From contig DAIDJG010000093.1 in NCBI GenBank assembly GCA_027451445.1, positions 1 to 64,000 on the forward strand: 64,000 nt of DNA, in the 5' to 3' direction. Positions 39,761-48,714 of this stretch are shown here, piece by piece. The notes under the pieces were generated by a model, which searched no databases, had not been told where the DNA came from, and worked only from the letters and a program-made list of their open reading frames with translations. This DNA is from Singulisphaera sp. GTDB lineage: Bacteria; Planctomycetota; Planctomycetia; Isosphaerales; Isosphaeraceae. Made by a program: the position numbers and the translations under genes. Within the stretch, counting starts at the first letter, position 1. Every line of letters begins with the position of its first letter.

Positions 39761-40309
39761 CTAAGGTGACTGGTTGCCCGTCGACTCGGCCTGGACATTA
39801 TCGGAGGTTGACAGAGGAGACGGTATTGTCGCACCGATCTCGCTGGCTCGGCTTGCGAAAGCCACCCACCACTCCTCGGGGACCCTTCCTTCCGCGTGCA
39901 GGCGAGAGCAAACCGCGAGTGGGTTTACGAGTAGGACATGCCCGATTTCACGGTTACCCTCCCGCTTAACGCGGATGAAACCAAGGTCCGCCAGCTTCCC
40001 AACGTGCTCCCGCCAAGTCCGAAGAGCGCGAGTGCCCGTGTAGCCAGCTGCATACGCGCACTGCTCCTCATCGACTATCGACACGATCCCCTCGTCGTGG
40101 CTCCGACACCACAAGTCGAGGTATACCGAGGTCGGATCGCCTTTTTCGGTAAGACGTCGGATTAGATGCAGGACGAGCGGAAGCAACCTTGGGACGGTGG
40201 TGAAGCCAAGGTTCGTTGATCGTTGCCAGATCAGCGACCCAGAACCGGGCCAAAGCGTCTCTCTGAGTCGCTCGCGACGTCGAGCGGGAACGGCCTTGTC
40301 AACTGGCAT
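39761..40309 (-). CDS. RepA-like/wHTH protein (possible replication initiator)
   Basis: TVPRLLPLVLHLIRRLTEKGDPTSVYLDLWCRSHDEGIVSI...LRTWREHVGKLADLGFIRVKR. Confidence 0.6.
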   Translation of the reverse strand: MPVDKAVPARRRERLRETLWPGSGSLIWQRSTNLGFTTVPRLLPLVLHLIRRLTEKGDPTSVYLDLWCRSHDEGIVSIVDEEQCAYAAGYTGTRALRTWREHVGKLADLGFIRVKREGNREIGHVLLVNPLAVCSRLHAEGRVPEEWWVAFASRASEIGATIPSPLSTSDNVQAESTGNQSP

Positions 40310-40490
40310 GCATGCACTCCAAATCAATGCGGCGCTCTAGCGTCAGTGAATGGTAATCTTGCAAGAGTTGTTGACGCAAGAGTGGAGTGCCGCTTTATTC
40401 GGGTTATCCGCTACTACGACTTGACTTCGGGCTTTCCAGAGTGTGACATGGGCGTCCGATGCCTGACGCTGCCGTGACGCTTCAATACGT

Positions 40491-40635
40491 CGATTTGGCG
40501 ATTTATCGCGATTCCAACTGAATGAAACGCGATTTCACGCCCATGAAACGCTTGGAATCGAGTTCGTAATCGTTCTGTCCTGTACTCCGTGTACTCTACG
40601 TTATCGCGTTATCGAGGGTTATCGAGTACTCGGGC
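40491..40635. repeat. Iteron-like repeat cluster
   Basis: CGATTTATCGCGATT, ATGAAACGCGATTTC, ATGAAACGC, TTATCGCGTTATCGAGGGTTATCGAG. Confidence 0.4.
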
Positions 40636-41246
40636 TCAAGCGCCAGCCGAAAAGCACGACGCAAGGCGCAGACTCAGGTTCCAGAAACCCACTGAATCAA
40701 CTTGAACCATAGAGCCGGGCTGAAGACTGAGGGAGGCGACAGCCACCGACCAATCTGGCAAGCCACCAATGCCTCGGGGCTTGCGTCAACCCGACGAGGA
40801 AAAGTTTGTGAGTCCACGACGAAGATTGCAGATTGTAAGCCTGACTGGACTGCGGAACGATCTCGTGCTGGGAGTTCTGGGATGCGGACATCACGCGAGG
40901 CATTTCAGGTCTGTCCGCCCACATTCATGCCCGCATGAATGCATCGTGGGTAGACTTAGAATGAGGCGCCGGGCGGCCGCGCGGGTAGGCCCGAGAAACG
41001 TTGATTTGCCGCCGAGCACCGAACAAGGGGCCGTGCTGATCCGAGAGGGTTGGTGCGGCCCCACTGGTTTCGACTTCCATCGTTCCGATGATGGACAACG
41101 CGCGGTCGACGAAAAAAGTTGCCTAAAACCCTGGCGTGTGATAGGGTGACCAGCAATGGCCCCACGTTCACGGACGGTGCATGGGTTCAGCGAATGGCAG
41201 TCGTTGCCACTGTCTCGCGGTCCCGCCGTACAAATCAAAGCGCCAA

Positions 41247-42035
41247 ATGGATCAAGAGCCGACACCGACAGCCGATCCACTCGTCACAGGAGCACCCCCA
41301 GCTGAGACGCCTCAACAGGTCTCACCTGAAGCGCTCTCGCTCGCGGAACTCGCTTTCAAGGCCCACGACTACTACTTTCGTGAACGCGAAGCGCTGATCC
41401 TCGGCGAGGGTGAGGCGGTCAAGAGCTTCGATACGCACCTGATCACGCTATCGACGGCCGCACTTGGACTATCGGTCCTTTTTATCGAAAAACTGGCGAG
41501 TCATCCTGAGCCATCGACGTTGACATGGCTGGTTATTGCATGGTTCCTATTTGGAATTACGCTCTGTCTCATGTTGATTTCTTTCCTTATGAGCCAGTCA
41601 TCTTGGAGTAGGCAACGCGAGATTCTTGATCACAATCACAAAATAAGGCAAGAGCACCTACCAGAAGGAACGCCACTGCCAAAGTCCTCTTTCGGGTTCC
41701 TGCCGGAGGATTCTCCCTGGACGATTTCGTTTAGGAAATTAGAAGCGAAACATGAAAACGCGTGGGGCGAATTGACGCGTCAAATCAACCGTTGGGCTCT
41801 CGGTTTCTTTATGACCGGCGTGTTCTCGCTCTTGCTATTCTGTGCCCTCAACATCGGAGACCGCATGACGAACAGAGAAACTCGCGCCACAACTCCAGGT
41901 GAGCAACGCGGCGCATCCGCAACCCCTTCGGCAGTCCCACCACCGTTGCCTACTTCGGGGCCTGGGCAAGCAAGCCAATCGTCCTCAACGCCAAACAGCG
42001 CGACGACAGGAGGTTCCGGTAATTCCTCGAAGTAG
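41247..42035 (+). CDS. Membrane protein with ~3 TM helices and a low-complexity tail
   Basis: LITLSTAALGLSVLFI, WLVIAWFLFGITLCLMLISFLM, WALGFFMTGVFSLLLFCALNI. Confidence 0.7.
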   Translation: MDQEPTPTADPLVTGAPPAETPQQVSPEALSLAELAFKAHDYYFREREALILGEGEAVKSFDTHLITLSTAALGLSVLFIEKLASHPEPSTLTWLVIAWFLFGITLCLMLISFLMSQSSWSRQREILDHNHKIRQEHLPEGTPLPKSSFGFLPEDSPWTISFRKLEAKHENAWGELTRQINRWALGFFMTGVFSLLLFCALNIGDRMTNRETRATTPGEQRGASATPSAVPPPLPTSGPGQASQSSSTPNSATTGGSGNSSK

Positions 42036-42088
42036 ACTCGACGCCCTCGCTGAATCTTCGGTGTTTCGCAGTAACAAAGGAGACCATC

Positions 42089-42292
42089 GTGGAGAATAAA
42101 CGGTTGGGCTCAGACGGGCTCGATCAAAAAGGCTCATCAGCCCCCGGATCAGCGGTTCCAGCGCCCACGCTGCCGATTCAGATCCATACGGTGCAAGTGG
42201 TCGATTTCCAGCATGGCTCCACCCCTGCGCCGGCCGCTGTTCCGCCTCCATTGCCCATCATTACTCCGTCAGGTCAAGGCAAGAAGGACTGA
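42089..42292 (+). CDS. Small Pro-rich protein (GTG start)
   Basis: Short ORF 53 bp after the membrane protein gene with GGAG upstream. Confidence 0.45.
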   Translation: MENKRLGSDGLDQKGSSAPGSAVPAPTLPIQIHTVQVVDFQHGSTPAPAAVPPPLPIITPSGQGKKD

Positions 42293-42552
42293 TCAACTTA
42301 CCACCTAGAATTGGGTGATAACCGAACTCACTGACCGCGATAGCGCGAACGCCGATCGAGACGGCAGGGGTGGTCCTAAATGGGACTGTCTCTGCCGTTC
42401 TATGTTTGTGGGCGTTGACGTCCTGGAATCCGCTTTTTCCGGCAACCCTATTCCCAGGATAGATCCGTAGTGGTAATCTCATGCCATCCAACTCAATTCT
42501 CCCGACAAAACGTATACCGCGAGGACGAGTTGGGTTACGAGGAGAATGCTCA

Positions 42553-43620
42553 ATGTTTGGGTATAAACATTATGTCCCAATCCTGAAGGGCAAGAAGGGC
42601 GATTTCTGGTCGCTCCAACACGCCAAATCGTTAACCGGGGACGTGGTGACTCCGCTTATCGAGGTTGTCCCGCCAACGGCAAAGTCGACTGAAGCCAAAC
42701 ATTTGACACAGACGGCCCAAATGTTGGCGGGCTCGCGTCAGCACCGCCGATCTTTCGTCGACCTGAAATGGAGAGATAACGCCCCATTTGTGTCTCCGGG
42801 GTCTCATGTGGTCGACCACTTCTTCGCCGAAACGCGATCGCGTAGCACTCCAGCAATCCCAGTGACGTCCTTGCTCAGAAGCCCCGCCTTCCAGACCGCA
42901 GTTCAGCGCGTCGTTGCCATAGATCAGCGTGGAATGGCTCTACGACTCGAACTGGATCGGATGGAACTCGGCGCCAGTGAGTTAAGTGCGATTGATAGGC
43001 TGTTGACGTTTATGCATATCGTTCCGACGGATGCCGACTTGATTCTTGATTTCGGGTCGGTCTTCACCACGCCGTCAGCGTTGCTTGCTCAGAACGCCAG
43101 ATCGGCGATGCTATTGCTGCCACACCTAACTGCATGGCGCACTCTCACTGTCGCCGCTGGCTCCTTTCCGGAATCCGTAACGGTCCTACCACAGGCGACG
43201 TGGTCAAAGCTACCGCGTAAAGAGTGGACAGCGTGGCTGTCAGTCGTTACCGGCGGCACGCGTCCGCCGCGACTTCCAACCTACAGTGATTACGCGATTG
43301 GTCATCCAAACCTGCCGTTCACCGGACAGGCCAACATCTCAGTTAATCTGCGATACTCGTTCGACGACCAATTCTTCGTCTGGCGCGGTTTTGCGACAAC
43401 GTCTCACCCGCTCGGCCACGGTCAGATCATCGACATCTGCAAAGATCTCGTGGCCCGGTCGGAATTTGCCGGCCCTAACTTCAGCCAGGGTGATCAGGAG
43501 ATTCAAGCGAGAGCAACCACTCCAGGTTCGACTGGGGGTCCGCAGCAGTGGCGGCAGTGGGCAACGAACCATTACCTCGAACTCGTCGCTTCGCAGCTTG
43601 CCACTGTCCCCTCGCCTTAA
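42553..43620 (+). CDS. Beta-protein family (phage T4 Beta-like)
   Basis: YVPILKGKKGDFWSLQ...VTPLIEVVPP; SFVDLKW; WRQWATNHYLELVASQL C-terminus. Confidence 0.75.
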   Translation: MFGYKHYVPILKGKKGDFWSLQHAKSLTGDVVTPLIEVVPPTAKSTEAKHLTQTAQMLAGSRQHRRSFVDLKWRDNAPFVSPGSHVVDHFFAETRSRSTPAIPVTSLLRSPAFQTAVQRVVAIDQRGMALRLELDRMELGASELSAIDRLLTFMHIVPTDADLILDFGSVFTTPSALLAQNARSAMLLLPHLTAWRTLTVAAGSFPESVTVLPQATWSKLPRKEWTAWLSVVTGGTRPPRLPTYSDYAIGHPNLPFTGQANISVNLRYSFDDQFFVWRGFATTSHPLGHGQIIDICKDLVARSEFAGPNFSQGDQEIQARATTPGSTGGPQQWRQWATNHYLELVASQLATVPSP

Positions 43621-44155
43621 GGGCCTCGCGGACGATCTTACGTAACTGATCAGCCGAGGTATTGGAGACGAGGAGAGCCCACAAGGTGCGCCGCGGCTGA
43701 TTTCGGTTTCCCTCAGCGCACCCGATCTTTCGCAGGGCGCTCAGCGTTTCGTCCTTCCAAAGAAGCTGAACCACAGACTCGGGGCGGACGTTTCGATTGC
43801 GTTTCGGACTTCGGACAACGCGCAACTCCACCTTTGAATCAACTTGAGTGGCGACAAGGATTCCCCATCTGCTCGGGATCAGCGAGCGCGACTTCGACAG
43901 GTGGCGGTTTCCAACCACCAGCGTTACCGCGTCAAAGCATTGCTCGTAGACATCTCGCTGATGCGGGAGACGATCCAGCGTGTCTCGCTCGCTCTTGATC
44001 TCGTAGCCCGCAATCGAACCGTTGATAACGGCGAGGTCTGCCCGCGCTTCACCTTCGCGCAGTCCGAGCTCTTCTACGATGAGGGTGTCCGGTTCTCCAG
44101 CATGCTCAAGCTGGAGCCTCTCTCGTAGAGCCAGACGTATGTCGTAATCACGCAT
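43481..44155 (-). CDS. sce7726-like protein with PD-(D/E)XK-type nuclease motif
   Basis: MRDYDIRLALRERLQ N-terminus; EGEARADLAVINGSIAGYEIKSERDTLDRL (D...ExK). Confidence 0.75.
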   Translation of the reverse strand: MRDYDIRLALRERLQLEHAGEPDTLIVEELGLREGEARADLAVINGSIAGYEIKSERDTLDRLPHQRDVYEQCFDAVTLVVGNRHLSKSRSLIPSRWGILVATQVDSKVELRVVRSPKRNRNVRPESVVQLLWKDETLSALRKIGCAEGNRNQPRRTLWALLVSNTSADQLRKIVREALKARGQWQAAKRRVRGNGSLPTAATAADPQSNLEWLLSLESPDHPG

Positions 44156-44358
44156 CTCTCGTCCCACCGCACCGGGCTGGCAATCAGGATCATCTGAACA
44201 CGCTAATAGCATATTCAGATAGACTACGGACGAGGGCGGCGCACTCAGCGTTGATCGCGCGGAGTAAAAAGTCAAGGGCTTGCGGACCGTAACTCTTGGG
44301 AGAGGCCGCATTGTCAACGATTGACGAAAAACTGCAACCCCGAATTCAGTATACCTAA

Positions 44359-44426
44359 GAGCCTATCTCAGTAGGGCGAAAAACGACTTGTTTTCAAGAC
44401 CGGAACCCGCCTACTGAGATAGGCTC
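44359..44426. repeat. 68-bp MITE-like element with 17-bp perfect terminal inverted repeats and TAA target duplication
   Basis: GAGCCTATCTCAGTAGG ... CCTACTGAGATAGGCTC flanked by TAA at 44356-44358 and 44427-44429. Confidence 0.65.
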
Positions 44427-44549
44427 TAAGTCCATCGTCGTCCGAGAGGCGAATAAGCAGTCGAGATGCACACCAGGGGTCGACGATCGCACCCACGCCG
44501 GATAGATTCGAGGGACGGCGAAAGTTGCCGCACCTGGAGGGCCTGGGCC

Positions 44550-44888
44550 ATGCGCCTACCGCGATTCCGCATCCGAACGCTAATGATTGCTGTGGGTGTG
44601 ATCGCAACGCTCTGTGCTGCTTGGGCAGCGATCGAGACGCGATGTGAGCGAAGCCGGTGGGCCACGGTGCGGGTGATCAATCACCGCTCCGCCCCGTTGT
44701 CTCGGGTGCGCGTAGTCTTTCCCGAGGGGCAACGGGAACTCCCTCGCTTACCACCGGGGCAAGAGGCGGATTTCCCTGTCCGCATCAAGGACGAAGCCAG
44801 GATTAGCGTCGAAATTGATGGGCACTGTTACGCCGAGTGGTTTTCTGTTCGGGGCGGTAGTAAGCCGGCGCTCACGGTGAGCGAGTGA
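44550..44888 (+). CDS. Small membrane-anchored protein
   Basis: MRLPRFRIRTLMIAVGVIATLCAAWAAIETR leader of a type common in planctomycetes. Confidence 0.65.
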   Translation: MRLPRFRIRTLMIAVGVIATLCAAWAAIETRCERSRWATVRVINHRSAPLSRVRVVFPEGQRELPRLPPGQEADFPVRIKDEARISVEIDGHCYAEWFSVRGGSKPALTVSE

Positions 44889-44892
44889 AACC

Positions 44893-45303
44893 ATGCCCCT
44901 CCCCCGAATGACAACCCGGCGGTGGATGATCGCGGTGGCTGTGGCGGCCGCTGCTCTCGGCGTAGAGCGTCGGTGGGCTTGCTGCCGGGAACGCGCGGAT
45001 TACCATCGCGCTCGCGAACACTTCTATTCGGTCTTGCTGCTCATGTCAGAGCGTCGGTGTGGGTACGGAGATGACGATCTGATAACGCCGGTTCGGAGGC
45101 CAGACGGCTCCTGGGATCTCCGTCCGGCGTCTCCGGAGGCTGAGTTAACGCTCAAGGCTCGTGCCGCGCACAATTTGGTTCGGAAGGATGCCTACAGGAA
45201 GCTGGAAGCATTCCACGGTCGACGGGCGCTTGAATACGCGTACGCCTCGACTCGTCCGTGGGTGATAGTGCGCCAGGCAACTGCTCCCCCGAAACCCAGG
45301 TAA
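44893..45303 (+). CDS. Small membrane-anchored protein, same leader type
   Basis: MPLPRMTTRRWMIAVAVAAAALGVERRW; 4 bp after the previous stop. Confidence 0.6.
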   Translation: MPLPRMTTRRWMIAVAVAAAALGVERRWACCRERADYHRAREHFYSVLLLMSERRCGYGDDDLITPVRRPDGSWDLRPASPEAELTLKARAAHNLVRKDAYRKLEAFHGRRALEYAYASTRPWVIVRQATAPPKPR

Positions 45304-45309
45304 CCCTCC

Positions 45310-45633
45310 TCACTGTCTCGGGCGCTCCGGCATGAAGTTCGCGCAGCTATGCGCCGGCGGGGGCTTTGGTGTGTCCGGATCACAGCACGCCCGAATCTCG
45401 ACATTGCCCGATAGGCCCTCGACGCCGAGGAAGTGCGTCACGTTGTCGGTGTAGATATGGCATACCGGGCTTTCCAGGCAGGCGGGCTCCGTGCGATCGG
45501 TCCACTGCATCCATGTCTTCCCGCCCTCAAGCCGATGGATCGCATGAAGGGCGAACCCCTCAAACCGTCCGACGTAGCGGGTGGTCTCGACGAGGTGGAA
45601 TCCACGCGGAGGGGGCCATCGTTTGCGCGACAT
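45310..45633 (-). CDS. Hypothetical protein
   Basis: Coding-like ORF MSRKRWPPPRGFHLVETTRYVGRFEGFALHAIHRLEGG. Confidence 0.45.
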   Translation of the reverse strand: MSRKRWPPPRGFHLVETTRYVGRFEGFALHAIHRLEGGKTWMQWTDRTEPACLESPVCHIYTDNVTHFLGVEGLSGNVEIRACCDPDTPKPPPAHSCANFMPERPRQ

Positions 45634-45849
45634 GCCACCAATGTGAACGTCTGATCCTTAAGTGTCAGGAGTTCAGGCACCACAACCGCTACGGGAAAGC
45701 TCACCGATTCCGGCTGCCCGCATGCTCGGCTCGCTTGCTCGGCGAGGCGCATTAGCCCCGCGTGTGGCGCGGGTTGCGCCGCTGACTGGGTCAGGCTGTC
45801 GCAAGTTTAATCGGATTTCGGTAAACTTGCATGTGGAGGCCGACTAACT

Positions 45850-46113
45850 ATGAATGTTTTACGCGCAATCTATTACTCTCGTTTCGGACCCACGGACGGT
45901 CCAATGCTCATGGACTACGCTTGGACAAACGTCGCGGTGTTCGTCGATTCCGATGTCTCTCCCGTCGGGGTTGCCGAGGGCCGGGGCTGGACTCAGTATC
46001 GCGGCGAAAAGGCGATGTTGTTCCGCCTCGTGGTTGGGGGAGTCGAACTGCCAGGACTATGGGTATGCGACGGCCGGCAGTTCTTCGACTTGAGTGATAC
46101 CGCACACGAATGA
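45850..46113 (+). CDS. Hypothetical protein, paralogue of the ORF at 47000-47284
   Basis: YSRFGPTDGPM ... GWTQYRGEKAMLFRLVVGGVELPGLWVCDGRQFFDLS. Confidence 0.7.
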   Translation: MNVLRAIYYSRFGPTDGPMLMDYAWTNVAVFVDSDVSPVGVAEGRGWTQYRGEKAMLFRLVVGGVELPGLWVCDGRQFFDLSDTAHE

Positions 46114-46752
46114 TCTGGTCTGAACCCAGCCCTCGTCGTCAGCTTCAACGCCGAGGTTGGAACCGGGCGCTGGAGCAGGCGCGTTCCCAGCAGCACGAGC
46201 GTCGGGTTCTCCAAGACCATTCGGTCGCAGCGTCCGCGTCGCTCCTGGCTCGCGCCGGGAGAGAACTGGAAGAATCGGCTGGTATCGAGAGAATCCCAAC
46301 ACCAGACCTCGGGGCTCACGGCGCGTAAGAAACCCGCCGAGGTAGGGCTTCCCCGGCGGGTTCAACTCGGAACGAATGAGGCAAACTCTTTATCGGCAGA
46401 ACCGGCACGATCGCTTCAACCAGTCTCGTTGTTTATCCTCTTTGATGGCCGAGCGTCCAGGTAATCGAGCAGGCGCCAGTCCCTCTCATCGCGGAAGTCA
46501 CAGGAGATAGAGATTTCGCGGAAGCGTGAATCAGAGCACTCGAACAGGCGTGTGAGTGCGCGATCTTCAAACTCTGCTGACGTTACGACAACAATCTTGC
46601 GAACACGTGAGCCGCATCGCTACAGTCGAGACCGCCCAGGCAGATGACGATGGGCCGAGCGGCGAGGCGTCTGGTCCTGAACTCCAGGCGCCTCGCCGCT
46701 CGTTTCGACTGACCGCAGGAGCAAAGCTTACGGCCGTTTAGGAGAGGCACCA

Positions 46753-47031
46753 ATGGCGGTCAAAGGGGAAATCGCCATCCTGGTCTCCAAGTGCGTGCGG
46801 TGCATGGCCTACTATCACGACTACCGTTCGTACCCGAACGCCGATGCGGTCATGTCGGCAGAGATTCGGTTCGCACGCTTCCAGGCTTCGGCCCTTGGTC
46901 TCGCAGAAGATCACATCGAGAGACTCGTAGCTCATCCAGTCGAGCGGAACCTGGTCGCACGGTACGGTAACGAATTGGGACACTCGCTGTTCGATGCCTT
47001 CAAGAAGGAGTTTGAATCGGCCGGCGACTGA
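46753..47031 (+). CDS. Hypothetical protein
   Basis: MAVKGEIAILVSKCVRCMAYYHDYRSYPNADAVM; GGAGAGG upstream. Confidence 0.55.
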   Translation: MAVKGEIAILVSKCVRCMAYYHDYRSYPNADAVMSAEIRFARFQASALGLAEDHIERLVAHPVERNLVARYGNELGHSLFDAFKKEFESAGD

Positions 47032-47284
47032 CACCGGCTAGGTCTCGAAACCTGCGCTCGTCGCACACCCACAGTCCAGGCACTTCCGTTCCTCGAATTT
47101 CCATGCGGAACAGGGTCGCGAGAGCGCCGCGGTACACCGTCCATCCAATCGGCCACGCCGCGCCGACGGACACAGGGCCAGATTCGCCGTACACGGATAC
47201 GGTCTGCAAACTGGGGTCAAACGACATCGGCCCATCGGGAGGCCCGATTCGTGAGACATAATCTGCGCGCAAAGAATCAGTCAT
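47000..47284 (-). CDS. Hypothetical protein, paralogue of the ORF at 45850-46113
   Basis: VSRIGPPDGPM ... GWTVYRGALATLFRMEIRGTEVPGLWVCDERRFRDLA. Confidence 0.7.
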   Translation of the reverse strand: MTDSLRADYVSRIGPPDGPMSFDPSLQTVSVYGESGPVSVGAAWPIGWTVYRGALATLFRMEIRGTEVPGLWVCDERRFRDLAGVSRRPIQTPS

Positions 47285-47533
47285 GGCCCACCTTGGAAGT
47301 TGAGCCTATGGAACCGAACCGAGAACGCCGGTAAAGATGGGCAGAAACGACCTCGACCTGCGCAGCGGCAGGCTACCACCGAGACCCAATACCCGCCAGT
47401 CATGAGCGGGCATGCTGTAAAAGTAGATTTTGTGAAGGCAAAATACAAGGGCCTATTCCCAATTTAATTGGAGAATGGCCCAAACAGGTTGACAATCGAA
47501 AACGCCGCCTATGATAGCGGCGTATTTCCGGCC

Positions 47534-47959
47534 TCAAGGAACAGTGCTTTCCGTTCGTCTGCACCCCTCGAATCCACTGAACGGCTCACCGTCCGGCGTG
47601 TAGAGAAACTTCATCCCCCGCGAGCGCAGCCCATCCCCACCAACCCAACCCTTGGAGCGCAAGGCGCGGACATGGGTCATCAGGCCGTTTGGGGATGAGA
47701 ATCCGAAGTTCCGGTAGACCTCGCGGACGCTAGGCTGGTAGCCGTTCTTGCGAGTCTGATCGAAGATGAAACGGTATATCTCAGCCTGACGCTCGGTCAG
47801 CGGTCTGGGCGCGATCTCGGTCGGCGGCGTCGGCGAACCTCGGGGGCAATAACGTCCGTTAAGGCGCTGAGTTATCGGTCTCAGGCGGATGCCGAAGCTC
47901 CACGAACATGACGCTGGTGTCCGGTATCCAAACCGACGTGACGGTTTGCGTCTTGACAT
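47534..47959 (-). CDS. LexA-type N-terminal wHTH protein without a peptidase domain (true start probably internal)
   Basis: PRPLTERQAEIYRFIFDQTRKNGYQPSVREVYRNFGFSSPNGLMTHVRALRSKGWV. Confidence 0.75.
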   Translation of the reverse strand: MSRRKPSRRFGYRTPASCSWSFGIRLRPITQRLNGRYCPRGSPTPPTEIAPRPLTERQAEIYRFIFDQTRKNGYQPSVREVYRNFGFSSPNGLMTHVRALRSKGWVGGDGLRSRGMKFLYTPDGEPFSGFEGCRRTESTVP

Positions 47960-48283
47960 CCAGCGTGCTCAGGTACAGGTGATCGTGAGTCTTGCGGTCG
48001 TAGAAGCCAGAGATCGGCGGTTGAGCCGGATCTTTGAAATGGACGGTCGCACGCACACCGCCCTTCATCTGCATCATGCCGAAGAACCAACGGGTATCCG
48101 TCTTCCTGGCGATGACTCTCCACGAAATCTCGTCGTAAATATCCCGGTAGCAGTTGATGAGCCACTGGTTTGTCGAGACCGCCTCCGTGACGCTGATACC
48201 GACGAAGGTTGCGAGCGAGAGAGCCAGCAAGGCTATAGACTTCCAACTGAACGCCACGTCCAGAAACTTATTCATGGTTGTCA
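47859..48283 (-). CDS. Small membrane protein
   Basis: MTTMNKFLDVAFSWKSIALLALSLATFVGI; start overlaps the preceding gene's 3' end. Confidence 0.55.
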
Positions 48284-48714
48284 TCTCCTTCCAGGCGATC
48301 CTTGAGCTTTGACAGATCAAAGGAAGACGGACGGCGCTTCTCCCGGCGGCGAGGTTGCCGAGGGGCAGGGGCCGGCTTGGGAGGCCTTGCCGTAGCTTTC
48401 GGGGCCGGCGGCGGGACCGGCTTCGGGCGTTCAACCGGCGGCACATCGGGGGGCTTCACGATCGGAATTGGCGGCGGCGGGGCGACGGGAGCCGGAGCAA
48501 CGGCTTTCTTCTTCACGCCACCCTCGAAATGCTCTACATCCTCGATGCGGAACCTGACGAGACTGCCAATCCGCGTCGCGCGGAGTTGATGGGACTTCAC
48601 GAGGCGGTGGACAGTGCCTCGGGAGACAGACCACCGCTTCATCAGATCATGGAACGTGAGCAGGACGGTGCCGCCGGGTGGCTGTGGCGGCGGAGGTGCG
48701 GACGATGGCTCCAT
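48268..48714 (-). CDS. HTH_17/excisionase-type DNA-binding protein with Pro-rich tail
   Basis: LLTFHDLMKRWSVSRGTVHRLVKSHQLRATRIGSLVRFRIEDVEHFE. Confidence 0.75.
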   Translation of the reverse strand: MEPSSAPPPPQPPGGTVLLTFHDLMKRWSVSRGTVHRLVKSHQLRATRIGSLVRFRIEDVEHFEGGVKKKAVAPAPVAPPPPIPIVKPPDVPPVERPKPVPPPAPKATARPPKPAPAPRQPRRREKRRPSSFDLSKLKDRLEGDDNHE

